DNA of 64,000 nt, taken from the NCBI GenBank assembly GCA_938074325.1, contig CALJFZ010000008.1, positions 1 through 64,000 of the forward strand. The letters run 5' to 3'. The translations under genes and the position numbers were made by a program. The DNA is from an uncultured Flavobacteriales bacterium. Its GTDB lineage: Bacteria; Bacteroidota; Bacteroidia; Flavobacteriales_D; Sanyastnellaceae. The notes under the pieces are model-generated. The model saw only the letters and a program-made list of their open reading frames with translations, did no database searches and was not told the origin of the DNA. This document shows, piece after piece, positions 1 through 9,032 of this stretch. How positions within the stretch are numbered: the stretch's first letter is position 1; each line of letters starts with the position of its first letter.

Positions 1-306
1 GCCGAGAAGGCGGAGTACCAAGACCGCTACGAACACCCGCTGTGGGACCGCCTGCAGAAATTGGCCGCGGAGCACCCGCAAGGGCATGGCGGGATGGATT
101 TCGTGATGATGTACCGACTGATCCGGTGCTTAAATCTCGGACAACCTTTGGACATGAACGTTTACGACGGGGCACTTTGGTCCATTGTCGGCGCACTTTC
201 AGAAGCCTCGGTGGCTTCCGGATCGAAACGAATGGACATTCCAGATTTGACCGCAGGACGCTGGGAACAATCGGTTCCGCATCCCGTCAACCGCGAATTG
301 TCTTAA
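1..306 (+). CDS. GH109-like Gfo/Idh/MocA-family protein, C-terminal part (5' truncated by window edge)
   Basis: Only the last 101 codons are visible; the reading frame is open from base 1. The stretch HGGMDF (visible residues 29-34), the following MYRLIRCL and the DMNVYD motif (51-56) match the C-terminal end of NAD-dependent glycosidases of family GH109 (alpha-N-acetylgalactosaminidase-like), a branch of the Gfo/Idh/MocA oxidoreductases. These enzymes cleave glycosides through a transient NAD+ redox step and are usually exported. The N-terminal Rossmann domain, and hence the signal peptide and NAD motif, lie outside the window. It converges on sucD with only 4 bases between the stop codons. 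Substrate is unknown; a non-glycosidase MocA dehydrogenase is the alternative. Confidence 0.72.
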   Translation, partial: AEKAEYQDRYEHPLWDRLQKLAAEHPQGHGGMDFVMMYRLIRCLNLGQPLDMNVYDGALWSIVGALSEASVASGSKRMDIPDLTAGRWEQSVPHPVNRELS

Positions 307-310
307 GCGA

Positions 311-1180
311 TTAGCCGAGGAGTTCGGCCATCTTCTCCCCGATGTCTGCGGGGCTGTCGACCACGTGCACGCCGCATTCACGCAATACGCGCTTCTTGGC
401 TTCTGCACTTTCTTCTTCGCCGCTCACGATGGCACCGGCGTGGCCCATGGTACGGCCTTTGGGTGCTGTGACGCCTGCGATGAATCCAACCACGGGCTTG
501 GTGCCGTGCTCCTGAATCCAGCGAGCAGCCTTGATTTCGAGGTCGCCGCCGATCTCACCGATCATGATGATGCCGTCGGTTTCGTCGTCGGCCATCAAGA
601 GCTGAACCGCTTCGAGGGTGGTGGTGCCGATGATGGGGTCGCCGCCAATGCCAATGGCCGTGGATTGGCCCATGCCGGCTTTGGTGACTTGGTCTACCGC
701 CTCATAGGTCAACGTTCCGGACTTCGAGACGATGCCGATGCGGCCAGGGTTGAAGATGAAGCCAGGCATGATACCGACTTTCGCCTCGCCTGCTGTGATG
801 ATACCTGGGCAGTTGGGACCGATCAGGGTGCAGTCGCGCTGGTCAACGTACGCCTTCACCTTGGTCATATCAGCAACTGGGATGCCTTCTGTGATGGCTA
901 CGATCACCTTGATGCCGGCGTCTGCCGCTTCCATAATGGCGTCGCCTGCGAAGGCCGGTGGAACAAAAATGATGCTGGTGTCTGCTTCAGTTACTTCTAC
1001 TGCTTCACTCACGGTGTTGAAGACCGGCTTGCCCAAGTGTTCTTGGCCGCCCTTCCCTGGCGTGACACCTCCGACAACCTGAGTGCCGTAATCGATCATT
1101 TGACCGGCGTGGAAAGTTCCCTCTCCACCGGTGAATCCTTGGACAATGATTTTTGAATGCTTGTTGACGAGTACGCTCAT
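311..1180 (-). CDS. sucD: Succinate--CoA ligase [ADP/GDP-forming] subunit alpha
   Basis: Alpha subunit of succinyl-CoA synthetase (TCA cycle; succinyl-CoA + NDP + Pi to succinate + CoA + NTP). The 289-residue product has the family length. It shows the N-terminal CoA-binding Rossmann segment ([15 protein letters not shown]), the IGPNCPGI loop, and the phosphohistidine loop [11 protein letters not shown] with the active His at residue 247. The frame is open upstream of 1180, but the ATG there gives [11 protein letters not shown], the normal SucD N-terminus. The beta subunit sucC is not adjacent, a split often seen in Bacteroidota. It is divergent from mnmE across 47 bases; a TAAATTCG sequence (1205-1212, minus strand) resembles the Bacteroidota -7 box. 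Confidence 0.96.
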   Translation of the reverse strand: MSVLVNKHSKIIVQGFTGGEGTFHAGQMIDYGTQVVGGVTPGKGGQEHLGKPVFNTVSEAVEVTEADTSIIFVPPAFAGDAIMEAADAGIKVIVAITEGIPVADMTKVKAYVDQRDCTLIGPNCPGIITAGEAKVGIMPGFIFNPGRIGIVSKSGTLTYEAVDQVTKAGMGQSTAIGIGGDPIIGTTTLEAVQLLMADDETDGIIMIGEIGGDLEIKAARWIQEHGTKPVVGFIAGVTAPKGRTMGHAGAIVSGEEESAEAKKRVLRECGVHVVDSPADIGEKMAELLG

Positions 1181-1227
1181 GGTTGTGAATTCTTGTTCGC
1201 GCCGCGAATTTAGTCGAATTTCGCGCC

Positions 1228-2598
1228 ATGAACCGAGGAATTGTTGGGGCAATTGATGGAAAAACCATTTGTGCGATTTCGACGCCTGCTGGGATGGGCG
1301 GAATTGCGGTCGTTCGTGTCTCTGGTCCGGATGCAATTCGCATCGCCAACGGCCTGTTTTCTCGGGACTTGGTAAGCCTTGAAAGCCACAGGGCAGCGTT
1401 CGGAAAGATTCGCCGCGAGGACGGAGTGTTGGACGAGGCCTTGGCCACGGTGTTTCGAGCTCCCGGCACATTCACCGGGGAAGACACGGTGGAATTCGCT
1501 GTACACGGCTCGACCTTCATCCAAACCGAACTCGTCCGTTGGCTCATCGACGCTGGGTGCCGGCACGCCGGGCCGGGCGAATTCACGGCACGGGCCTTCC
1601 TCAACGGCAAGCTCGACCTCACGCAGGCCGAAGCTGTGGGCGACCTCATCGCCGCCGATCACGCCGGGGCCCACCGCCTCGCGATGAACCAACTCCGTGG
1701 GGATTTTGCACGCGCCATCGGCGAATTGCGCGAAGGACTAATCGGTTTCGCGGGGCTGTTGGAATTGGAATTAGACTTCGCAGAAGAGGACGTGGAATTC
1801 GCGGACCGCAGCCAATTCGACGCGCTGTTGGGCGAACTCCTATCTAAAATCACAGAACTAGCGGATTCCTTTAGGACAGGTAATGCCATCCGCGAAGGCA
1901 TACCCGTCGCCATCATCGGCGCCCCGAACCGCGGAAAGTCCACCCTCTTGAATACGCTCCTCGGTGACGAACGTGCCATCGTCAGCGCCACTGCCGGCAC
2001 CACTCGCGACACCATCGAAGACACCTGCATCATTGGCGGCAAGAAGTTCCGGTTCATCGACACTGCAGGCATTCGGGAAACCTCGGACGAAATCGAAAGC
2101 GAAGGCATCCGCCGGGCGCTGGAAAAGGCGCAAGAAGCCTCCATCGTGCTGTACTTGTTCGATGCCTCCGTGGATGGTGCTGAGGCCGTGGACCAAGCGC
2201 TCACCGCTGCCGAAATTGGGCCCGAGGCACAAACGGCCATCGTGTGGAACAAGACCGATCTCGCTGCGGCACCCGGCAAGCGACGCGACCTGGAATTTCA
2301 CATTTCAGCCGCGCAAGGACTGGGCGTTGAAGAAGTGAAGCGCTGGCTCGCCGAATGGGGCAGCGAAAGCCATGCATCGGATGCGCTGATGGTGACCAAC
2401 TTCCGCCATTACGAGGCCTTAGTTGAAGCACGAACAGCGCTCGAAGCGACGCGCCAAGGGTTGCTCGATGGCATCCCTGGTGATCTCGTCGCTAGCGATG
2501 TGCGCCAGGCGCTGCACCACCTCGGCAGCATTACAGGGGAGATCGACCCGGAGGACATCCTGGATCACATCTTCAGTAATTTTTGTATCGGAAAGTAA
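1228..2598 (+). CDS. mnmE: tRNA uridine-5-carboxymethylaminomethyl(34) synthesis GTPase MnmE
   Basis: GTPase that, with MnmG, installs the (carboxymethyl)aminomethyl group at C5 of wobble U34 in tRNAs. The 456 aa product has full family architecture: an N-terminal folate-binding domain (about 1-120, with the STPAG and R-SG motifs), a helical domain, and an inserted G domain. The P-loop GAPNRGKST starts at residue 231, followed by the DTAG and NKTD motifs. The C-terminus is the invariant CIGK, whose cysteine (453) is required for modification. The ATG at 1228 gives the expected N-terminus. MnmD, a later enzyme of this pathway, is encoded near 35 kb as a Nudix fusion. It converges on the cold-shock gene with 3 bases between the stops. 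Confidence 0.97.
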   Translation: MNRGIVGAIDGKTICAISTPAGMGGIAVVRVSGPDAIRIANGLFSRDLVSLESHRAAFGKIRREDGVLDEALATVFRAPGTFTGEDTVEFAVHGSTFIQTELVRWLIDAGCRHAGPGEFTARAFLNGKLDLTQAEAVGDLIAADHAGAHRLAMNQLRGDFARAIGELREGLIGFAGLLELELDFAEEDVEFADRSQFDALLGELLSKITELADSFRTGNAIREGIPVAIIGAPNRGKSTLLNTLLGDERAIVSATAGTTRDTIEDTCIIGGKKFRFIDTAGIRETSDEIESEGIRRALEKAQEASIVLYLFDASVDGAEAVDQALTAAEIGPEAQTAIVWNKTDLAAAPGKRRDLEFHISAAQGLGVEEVKRWLAEWGSESHASDALMVTNFRHYEALVEARTALEATRQGLLDGIPGDLVASDVRQALHHLGSITGEIDPEDILDHIFSNFCIGK

Positions 2599-2601
2599 GC
2601 C

Positions 2602-3009
2602 TTAGGCCTTGCTCACCTTGATGGCGGCAAGCCCGCGGGGGCCTTGCTCGACTTCGAAAGTGACGCGGTTGTTTTCATTCAGCTCGTCGCCGTTGACGTT
2701 GTTGATGTGAACGAAGATGCTTTCGCCCGAGCCGAGGTCGCGGATGAATCCGAATCCTTTGTCGTGGTTGAAGAAGGAAACGATGCCTTCACGGATTTCA
2801 TCGCCTTCGATTTTTTCCTTCTTGGGGATGCCCAACTCAATATCCTCGGCGTTGATCTCCTCCTTCTCGGTCGGATCGGGCGGTGTATCAGTGACGTTAC
2901 CGAACTGGTCAACGTAGGCAATCATGCTATCGTCGTCGAGGCTGTTTTTGTTTTCAGCCCGCGCCAACTTTTTGGCTTCTTTCTCTTTGCGCTTCTTTTC
3001 GCGCTTCAA
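2602..3009 (-). CDS. Cold-shock-domain protein with basic N-terminal extension
   Basis: The C-terminal 70 residues form a cold-shock (OB) domain with RNP1 KGFGFI and RNP2 IFVHI, so the protein binds single-stranded RNA/DNA. It is preceded by a lysine/glutamate-rich tail and a conserved linker containing YVDQFGN and TPPDP, an arrangement common in flavobacterial CspA-like proteins. The start given is a TTG, the first canonical start in frame. However, the frame stays open to 3063 and codes GRSQQSFGKRERE directly upstream, which looks like the genuine family N-terminus. The only candidate initiators there are CTG (3049-3051) or ATC (3052-3054), so true translation probably begins at about 3051 on a non-AUG codon. 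Confidence 0.88.
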   Translation of the reverse strand: MKREKKRKEKEAKKLARAENKNSLDDDSMIAYVDQFGNVTDTPPDPTEKEEINAEDIELGIPKKEKIEGDEIREGIVSFFNHDKGFGFIRDLGSGESIFVHINNVNGDELNENNRVTFEVEQGPRGLAAIKVSKA

Positions 3010-3191
3010 TTCTCGTTCTCGCTTACCGAATGATTGCTGTGACCTTCCCAGGATTTCTAAGTTTTAGCGTTAAAATCAACCGCAAGATACTGCATCACTG
3101 GGGAACGCACGAGGAACCAATTCCTGACCTTTCACAATGTCATTGTGCAGAGAACATGCGGTCCAGCCGTCAAACGGCGTGGCTTCCGCCC

Positions 3192-3199
3192 TACCTTCG
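3192..3199 (+). promoter_or_regulatory. Putative -7 box (TACCTTCG) for the DEAD-box helicase gene
   Basis: TACCTTCG is a one-mismatch version of the Bacteroidota -7 element TAnnTTTG. If used, transcription would begin near 3206. That is downstream of the ATG at 3137 and supports initiation of the helicase at the TTG at 3266. A clear -33 TTG at the right spacing was not identified. Confidence 0.3.
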
Positions 3200-3265
3200 C
3201 GCCACATTTGCAGGCATTTAGGAGTTAATTCCTCACCATTTACCTGCCTCGCTAGCCCCTACTGT

Positions 3266-4885
3266 TTGGAACAATTTCAACGCCTCGGACTTTCTCAGAA
3301 CGTCCTCAACGCCATCGAGCAACTCGGATTCGAGACCCCCACCGACATTCAAGCCCAAGCCATTCCTCACCTCCTTGAAGGGGAACGGGACTTCATTGGC
3401 TTAGCACAGACGGGTACGGGGAAAACCGCGGCATTTGGCCTGCCCCTTCTCGAGCGACTTGACCCATCGCAGCCCCACGTTCAAGCCCTGGTTTTGGCGC
3501 CCACCCGTGAATTGGGCCAGCAGATCGCCCAGCAAATTGAGCTGTTTGCCAAATACAGCAAAGACATCCGCACCACTGCGGTATACGGAGGAGCCAATAT
3601 CGCAACGCAAATCAGCCAGCTTCGCAAGCCGTGCCAAGTCGTGATTGCCACACCCGGGCGACTCATCGACCTATCGAAAAGAGGAGCGATTGCATTGGAT
3701 CAAATCGAATGCGTGGTCCTCGACGAAGCGGACGAGATGCTCAACATGGGGTTCAAGGAAGAATTGGACACCATCTTGGCGCTGACGCCTGACACGAAGC
3801 GCACCTGGCTGTTTTCAGCTACGATGCCCAAAGAGATTCGGCGCTTGGTGAAGCAGTACATGACGGATCCCTACGAGGTGCGCATTGATCCGAAGACGGC
3901 TGTCAACGAGCAAATCGAACACCGGTATGCACTGGTGAAGAATGCCGATAAGGCCGAGGCCCTGACCCGTTTCATGGATTTGAACGAGGACCTCTTCGGC
4001 GTGGTGTTTTGCCGCACGAAGCGTGATACGCAAGAGTTAGCCGAAGGGCTGATGAAGAAAGGCTACCGCGCGGATGCCCTCCACGGCGATTTGTCCCAAC
4101 CACAGCGCGACCGCGTGATGAAGCGCTTCAAGTTGAAGCATTTGCAGGTCCTCATCGCAACGGATGTGGCGGCACGCGGCATCGATGTACAGGACGTGAC
4201 CCACGTCTTCCATTTCAACCTACCCAACGACAACGCATACTATACCCACCGCTCCGGTCGTACTGCCCGTGCGGGCAAGAAAGGCGTCTCCATCGCCTTC
4301 ATCAGCCGACGCGAGAAGGCGGTCATCAGTCGAATGGAAAATGCCTTGGGCATCGAATTCACGCCCATTTCCATTCCAGACGCCAAAGCCATCTCAGCAG
4401 CGCGCTTGGACAGTTGGGCGCAAGTAGTGATGGATCGAGAGGAAAATCAAGGGCTCCCGATGGACCTGTGGTTTACCATGCAAGAGCGGTTCGAAGGAAT
4501 GTCCAAAGACGGCTTGCTCAATCGCCTGGTTAGCCTTGAGTTGTCCAAACTGCACGTGACACGTGGCAAGGATTTGAATTGGACGGAGGACGGGGGTGCA
4601 CGAGGCAATGGTCGCACCGGCGGAAAATCAAGCGGACGCTCTTACGCACGCCCCTCGGGCCGTCCATTCGAAAAACGACAACGTCCTTCCCGAGCCGAAA
4701 ACGATAACCGAAAAAAGCCGGGCAAGAAGAAATTTAGCCAACGCACGCCGTTTACACCGGCAGATGATGGTGACCAGCGCTTCAGCCGAAGCAACAGGTC
4801 TGACCGTCGCTCATCTCCCCATGGGGGAAAGCGGGAAGAAGCTCCCTTTTCAAAATTCAAGAAGAAGAAAAAGGGGCGCAAGTGA
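3266..4885 (+). CDS. DEAD-box ATP-dependent RNA helicase
   Basis: ATP-dependent RNA-unwinding enzyme for ribosome assembly or RNA turnover. From TTG 3266 it begins EQFQRLGLSQNVL, the normal DEAD-box start. The motifs are all present in order: Q motif (GFETPTDIQ), Walker A AQTGTGKT, PTRELGQQ, DEAD, SAT, ARGIDV and HRSGRTARAG. A basic low-complexity tail (roughly residues 450-539, rich in R, G, S and K, ending KKKKKGRK) follows, as in CsdA/DeaD-type helicases, and probably gives nonspecific RNA binding. An in-frame ATG at 3137 would add 43 residues with no family resemblance, so TTG 3266 is preferred. The gene faces away from the cold-shock gene; the two may share a cold-response role (inference). 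Exact subfamily is not resolved. Confidence 0.93.
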   Translation: MEQFQRLGLSQNVLNAIEQLGFETPTDIQAQAIPHLLEGERDFIGLAQTGTGKTAAFGLPLLERLDPSQPHVQALVLAPTRELGQQIAQQIELFAKYSKDIRTTAVYGGANIATQISQLRKPCQVVIATPGRLIDLSKRGAIALDQIECVVLDEADEMLNMGFKEELDTILALTPDTKRTWLFSATMPKEIRRLVKQYMTDPYEVRIDPKTAVNEQIEHRYALVKNADKAEALTRFMDLNEDLFGVVFCRTKRDTQELAEGLMKKGYRADALHGDLSQPQRDRVMKRFKLKHLQVLIATDVAARGIDVQDVTHVFHFNLPNDNAYYTHRSGRTARAGKKGVSIAFISRREKAVISRMENALGIEFTPISIPDAKAISAARLDSWAQVVMDREENQGLPMDLWFTMQERFEGMSKDGLLNRLVSLELSKLHVTRGKDLNWTEDGGARGNGRTGGKSSGRSYARPSGRPFEKRQRPSRAENDNRKKPGKKKFSQRTPFTPADDGDQRFSRSNRSDRRSSPHGGKREEAPFSKFKKKKKGRK

Positions 4886-4900
4886 TACGCTTAGGGCTGG

Positions 4901-5521
4901 TCACTGGGTAAAGTAGACTTGTCCTCCTGCATGAAACAGTGAGGCCATCGTACGCAATGGTTTTCCAGACACACTGATGGATCCCATGCTGTTGGTGGAC
5001 ACTTCTCCTTTGCTGCCATCCGGCATATGCAGGATAAACCGCGTCCCATGGGGTAACACTTCTCCGTGTACATCCTTTCCTTGACTCATAAACAACACCT
5101 GCTGTTTCATGGGCATGGCGGAATGGATCTCGGTGGCATCTGCCTCTACCCCTGAATTGACGAGGTAACTCTCTACCAAAACTTGGCGGATGGATACCGT
5201 TCGCTGGTCAGGATCTGACAAGTCGTTGACCCCTGGATTGAGGATAACAATGTCTGCATGGTAAGGCAATTTCAATGCCTCATTTTCACGACCGGTCCAA
5301 TCCACCTCTACGACGACCGGCGACACTTGTCCTTGGCCTTCCGAAGAGCCTTCCCATTGCGCACCAAAATTCCCCAGCAACGGCAGCAAATCAGGCATGG
5401 ACAGCAAGCGATCTTCATTGAAGTCGGGCTGCCACGTCGCGCTCGGTTCCGACTGGGCGAACACCATCGATACCACGCACGTGGTGGTGATCAAAAACAT
5501 CGAATTCAGAATACGTTTCAT
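4901..5521 (-). CDS. Small secreted protein with dockerin-like DxNxDxxxxxxDLLxxLxxFG segment
   Basis: A 206-residue protein of unknown function. The ATG at 5521 gives an N-terminal signal peptide (MKRILNSMF then a hydrophobic stretch ending VFAQ). The first in-frame start upstream, at 5560, would bury it. Directly after the signal comes DFNEDRLLSMPDLLPLLGNFG, an EF-hand/dockerin-like segment that resembles the C-terminal tail of the giant protein near 49.6 kb. The remainder is probably beta-rich (GTRFILHMPDGSKGEV) with no catalytic motif I recognise. No T9SS sorting domain is visible. It ends 15 bases from the convergent helicase gene. Confidence 0.7.
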   Translation of the reverse strand: MKRILNSMFLITTTCVVSMVFAQSEPSATWQPDFNEDRLLSMPDLLPLLGNFGAQWEGSSEGQGQVSPVVVEVDWTGRENEALKLPYHADIVILNPGVNDLSDPDQRTVSIRQVLVESYLVNSGVEADATEIHSAMPMKQQVLFMSQGKDVHGEVLPHGTRFILHMPDGSKGEVSTNSMGSISVSGKPLRTMASLFHAGGQVYFTQ

Positions 5522-5630
5522 CTCAACAGGTATGCATTTGAGCGAAACTAGCAACTGCAATCAGCTCATCCCGTGGAGGTTAACAAAAAAATCCACAATG
5601 AGAAGTTGGTGACGCGGGAAGCGCGACGGA

Positions 5631-7505
5631 TCAGTCCTGCACCTTGAGCACCCACGCCTTCCAGCCTGGGACTTCCAGTTTTTCAGCCCCGGACATCGCC
5701 TCACCGGTAAGTGCATCCACCAGCTGACGACGGCCGCGCAGCACCTCATCAAACCGCCCCAAGTCCAGTGCTTCTGGGGCATCCCCTTGGTTTAAGATGA
5801 CCATGACGGTTTGATCAGCGGACTCCCTGAAATACACGTAACTATTGGCGACCGGCACGTAGTGCTTGAGCGAACCCGAGTGGACAGCGGTGGCAGTTCG
5901 CCGCCAATTCAGTAACGTCCGAAGCTCTGTTTGGAAAGCACGTGCCTCTTCGGTCAATCCGATGGCCGCGAAGCCATTGACGTCGTCCCCGTCCTCGGCC
6001 CAACCGCCTGGGAAGTCGCTGCGGATGTTGCCGTGACTGTCGTCGCCGGTGTTGGACATGAGAATTTCGGTGCCGTAGTAATATTGAGGGATGCCGCGCG
6101 TGGTGGCGAAGAAATAGGCGGCCAGCCGCGTCTTGCGTACGTCATCTCCGAGCTGCGTATGCACACGGCTCATGTCGTGGTTGTCGGGGAAAATGACGTG
6201 GTCGGCCGGATGCGCATAAAGGAAGTCGTTACCGAGCATCTCGTAGAGCCGGACCCAGTTGGAATGCCACGACTCTTCCTCCGTCAAGCATTGAATCAAC
6301 GCATGGTGAAGCGGAAAGTCGAGCAGACCGGGGAGGCATGAAGTGTAACCGTCGGGGTTCGCCTTGTCACGCTGCCAATACGCCAGCACGGCTGGGTTCA
6401 AGCTCCATTCCTCTCCACAAACATTGAAATCCGGGTACGCATTCATGACCGCGCAACTCCAATCGCTCATGAACGCCGCGTCCGAGTACGGATACGTGTC
6501 CATCCGAATGCCGCTCAGTCCCAGGTATTCAATCCACCACAACGTATTCTGTATCAAGTAATCAGCCAACAAGGGTTGACGCTGATTCAAATCGGGCATG
6601 GCCTCCACAAACCACCCGTCGGCGAATCCGGCTACATCTGCTTCCGCAGCGTAGGGATCTCGCAGCGTCGTACGTCGGTGGGTCGTCTGGGTGTACTGCC
6701 CGCCGTTGTTGATCCAATCCGCCGTGGGCAACTCCTTCATCCACCAGTGCTCCGAGCCGCAGTGGTTCATGATCATGTCCATAATGACTTTCATGCCTTT
6801 CGCGCGTGCGGCGTCCACAAGGGCCTTGTATTCGGCGTTGGTGCCGAACCGCGGATCGACTTGGTAGTAATCCGTGGTGGCATATCCGTGGTAGGACCAT
6901 TGGGGTTGATCGTTTTCGAGAATCGGATTGAGCCAGATAGCCGTGAACCCCATGCTGTTCAGGTAGTCGAGGTTCTGTCGGATGCCGGCGATGTCGCCCC
7001 CGTGGCGTCCGTGGTCGTCCGAACGATTCAGGCCCTCTTTCAAACCTTCAACCTCGTCATTTGATGGGTCGCCATTGGCGAAACGATCCGGAGTGATTAG
7101 GTAAATGGCATCTTCAGCCGAGTAGCCTTGAATCGATCGCCCCTCGCGCGGCTTCAACTCAAACGCCGTCCGCCCCACGGTTTTGCCTTTGCGGTTGGTG
7201 GCATCTCGCCATTGGATGGCAAGGGTACCGGGCTGGGCGTTCGGGCCGATGTACAGGTAGATAAAGGCGTAATTCGGACCGTCGCCGTGGGCCACGCGGG
7301 CAATGTTCACTCCCGGGTAATCCACCACCGGAGCCAATTGAGCCACCCGGTCTCCGTGCACCATGATCTGAACCGTATCCACTGGCATATCCACCCACCA
7401 AAATGGTGGGTCGATGTGGTCAATGAAGGATTGGGCCGTGAGGTGGAGCGGAGCAGCCGCAGCGAACAGGAGGAGCGTAATGAATTGGGGCAATCGATTC
7501 AGCAT
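5631..7505 (-). CDS. Secreted GH13 alpha-amylase / cyclomaltodextrinase-type glycoside hydrolase
   Basis: Hydrolyses alpha-glucans or maltodextrins. The ATG at 7505 yields a signal peptide (MLNRLPQFITLLLFAAAA to LTAQ). A cyclomaltodextrinase-type N-terminal beta domain (about 26-125) is followed by the GH13 barrel. Barrel motifs are IYLITPDRFANGD, MIMNHCG, GIRMD (nucleophile Asp336), CGEEW (acid/base Glu365) and FPDNHD (transition-state Asp444), plus a short C-terminal beta domain. Length, 624 aa, is typical of SusA-like neopullulanases. No SusC/D genes are adjacent, so this is not a standard starch-utilisation locus. It lies 28 bases downstream of the aldehyde dehydrogenase gene and may be cotranscribed. 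Substrate range cannot be read from sequence. Confidence 0.92.
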   Translation of the reverse strand: MLNRLPQFITLLLFAAAAPLHLTAQSFIDHIDPPFWWVDMPVDTVQIMVHGDRVAQLAPVVDYPGVNIARVAHGDGPNYAFIYLYIGPNAQPGTLAIQWRDATNRKGKTVGRTAFELKPREGRSIQGYSAEDAIYLITPDRFANGDPSNDEVEGLKEGLNRSDDHGRHGGDIAGIRQNLDYLNSMGFTAIWLNPILENDQPQWSYHGYATTDYYQVDPRFGTNAEYKALVDAARAKGMKVIMDMIMNHCGSEHWWMKELPTADWINNGGQYTQTTHRRTTLRDPYAAEADVAGFADGWFVEAMPDLNQRQPLLADYLIQNTLWWIEYLGLSGIRMDTYPYSDAAFMSDWSCAVMNAYPDFNVCGEEWSLNPAVLAYWQRDKANPDGYTSCLPGLLDFPLHHALIQCLTEEESWHSNWVRLYEMLGNDFLYAHPADHVIFPDNHDMSRVHTQLGDDVRKTRLAAYFFATTRGIPQYYYGTEILMSNTGDDSHGNIRSDFPGGWAEDGDDVNGFAAIGLTEEARAFQTELRTLLNWRRTATAVHSGSLKHYVPVANSYVYFRESADQTVMVILNQGDAPEALDLGRFDEVLRGRRQLVDALTGEAMSGAEKLEVPGWKAWVLKVQD

Positions 7506-7533
7506 GCCCACAAAGAAAACACGGTTTGTGCGA

Positions 7534-8961
7534 TTACAGCCAGCGGAGGAGCCGGTCAATCAACTTTGTTTTCCACGCTGAGTACGGCGGCATGAGTAAG
7601 GCTCCGGCACCGTCAAAACGCTGTTCGTACACACCGCGCAAGTGCGTGAACTCGGTGAAGCCATATTCGCCATGGCCGGAGCCGATGCCGCTGTTGCCCA
7701 AACCGCCAAAAGGCAGGTGGTTGCTCGAAACGTGGATGACGCAGTTGTTGATGGACGCCCCGCCGGATTGGATTTCCGAGAGCACCTTGCTGACGAAAGG
7801 CTTGCGCTTGCTGAAGACATACAAGGCCAACGGAGTGGGTCGGGCATTGACAAATTGTTCGACTTCTCCGAATGCGTCGTACGTCAAGATGGGCAGTACG
7901 GGACCAAAAATCTCCTCCTCTAGAACAGCAGCATTGGGGTCCACACCGGTCAAAATGGTCGGCGGCACCAAGCACGCATCCGCTTCCGCACCACCTCCCA
8001 ACACCATTTTCGCACCGCGGGCAACGGCATCGTCCACGAGCTTCGAGATGCGCTCAGCGTGATGGGGCGCCACGATGCGCTGGAAATCTTTGTTCCCGTC
8101 GATCTCTCCCGGGTACATCTCCAGCATGGCCTCCTTGACCGCACCGACGAAATCGTCTTTTCGGTGCGTGGGCACGAACACGTAGTCGGGTGCCACGCAG
8201 ATTTGGCCCGCATTGGACAACTTGGCCCAAGCAATCTTTTTCGCCGCGTCCTTCATGGACTTCATGTCATCCACGATTACAGGCGATTTCCCTCCCAATT
8301 CCAAGGTTACGCTGCACGGGTGTTGCGCGGCGGCTTTCATCACAATTTTGCCCACTGCCGGGGAACCGGTGAAATAAATGTGATTGAACGGCAAATTCAA
8401 CAGGTGTGTAGACGTCTCGACACCTCCTTGCACCACCGCCACCTCGTCTTCGCTGAAGGCATTGGACACAATTTCAGCAACAACCTGCGCGGTAGCGCCC
8501 GTCAATTCAGAGGGCTTAATCACGGCCGTGCATCCCGCGGCGATGGCCGCCACGAGGGGACGAAACACCAGTTGCATGGGATAGTTCCAGGGCGATATGA
8601 TCAGCGCAACGCCTTTGGCCTCGGGACGCACCCATGAGGCACTGCCCACCTGAGCCAGCCCGCCCGGCACGCGCTTAGGCCTCATCCACTTGCGCAACCC
8701 GCGCTTCACCGCTTTGATTTCGCTTTTGATGACGAAGATTTCCGTTAAATCGACCTCTTCTGCCGGCTTGCGAAAGTCCTTCCACATTGCTTGCTTCAGG
8801 TCGTCTCTGCGCTTCCAGATTTCTGCATAAAGTGCATCCAATCGCTGCACGCGCTCCTTAGCGGTCAGGGCACGCTGCTTGGGTGCGCGGGCTTGGAGTG
8901 CTGAAAACGTTTTTTCAATCACGTCCACCTCAGGGGCGATGGGCAAAACAGAATGCGTCAT
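7534..8961 (-). CDS. NAD(P)-dependent aldehyde dehydrogenase (class 3-like)
   Basis: Oxidises aldehydes to carboxylic acids with NAD(P)+. The 475 aa protein is short at the N-terminus, like class 3 fatty-aldehyde dehydrogenases. It contains the cofactor-site segments PWNYP and FTGSPAVGK, general base Glu221 (ELGGKSP) and nucleophile Cys255 in NAGQICVAPDY. The GPVLP motif and a hydrophobic basic C-terminus (KLIDRLLRWL) that could associate with membranes complete it. A TTG two codons upstream is possible, but the ATG at 8961 is preferred. The gene is divergent from the methyltransferase gene. A role in lipid-derived long-chain aldehyde detoxification is an inference from class. Confidence 0.94.
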   Translation of the reverse strand: MTHSVLPIAPEVDVIEKTFSALQARAPKQRALTAKERVQRLDALYAEIWKRRDDLKQAMWKDFRKPAEEVDLTEIFVIKSEIKAVKRGLRKWMRPKRVPGGLAQVGSASWVRPEAKGVALIISPWNYPMQLVFRPLVAAIAAGCTAVIKPSELTGATAQVVAEIVSNAFSEDEVAVVQGGVETSTHLLNLPFNHIYFTGSPAVGKIVMKAAAQHPCSVTLELGGKSPVIVDDMKSMKDAAKKIAWAKLSNAGQICVAPDYVFVPTHRKDDFVGAVKEAMLEMYPGEIDGNKDFQRIVAPHHAERISKLVDDAVARGAKMVLGGGAEADACLVPPTILTGVDPNAAVLEEEIFGPVLPILTYDAFGEVEQFVNARPTPLALYVFSKRKPFVSKVLSEIQSGGASINNCVIHVSSNHLPFGGLGNSGIGSGHGEYGFTEFTHLRGVYEQRFDGAGALLMPPYSAWKTKLIDRLLRWL

Positions 8962-9032
8962 GAACAATGGATTTGTAGCAAACTAACAACGGCCCTCCTC
9001 AAATTCCTCTTCATTCTGCAGAAATTCGTTCC

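Noticed and set aside
365-1156. 263-codon open frame antisense to sucD
   Set aside because: Lies fully opposite a clear sucD and has no family resemblance. High GC and codon bias leave the antisense frame open.
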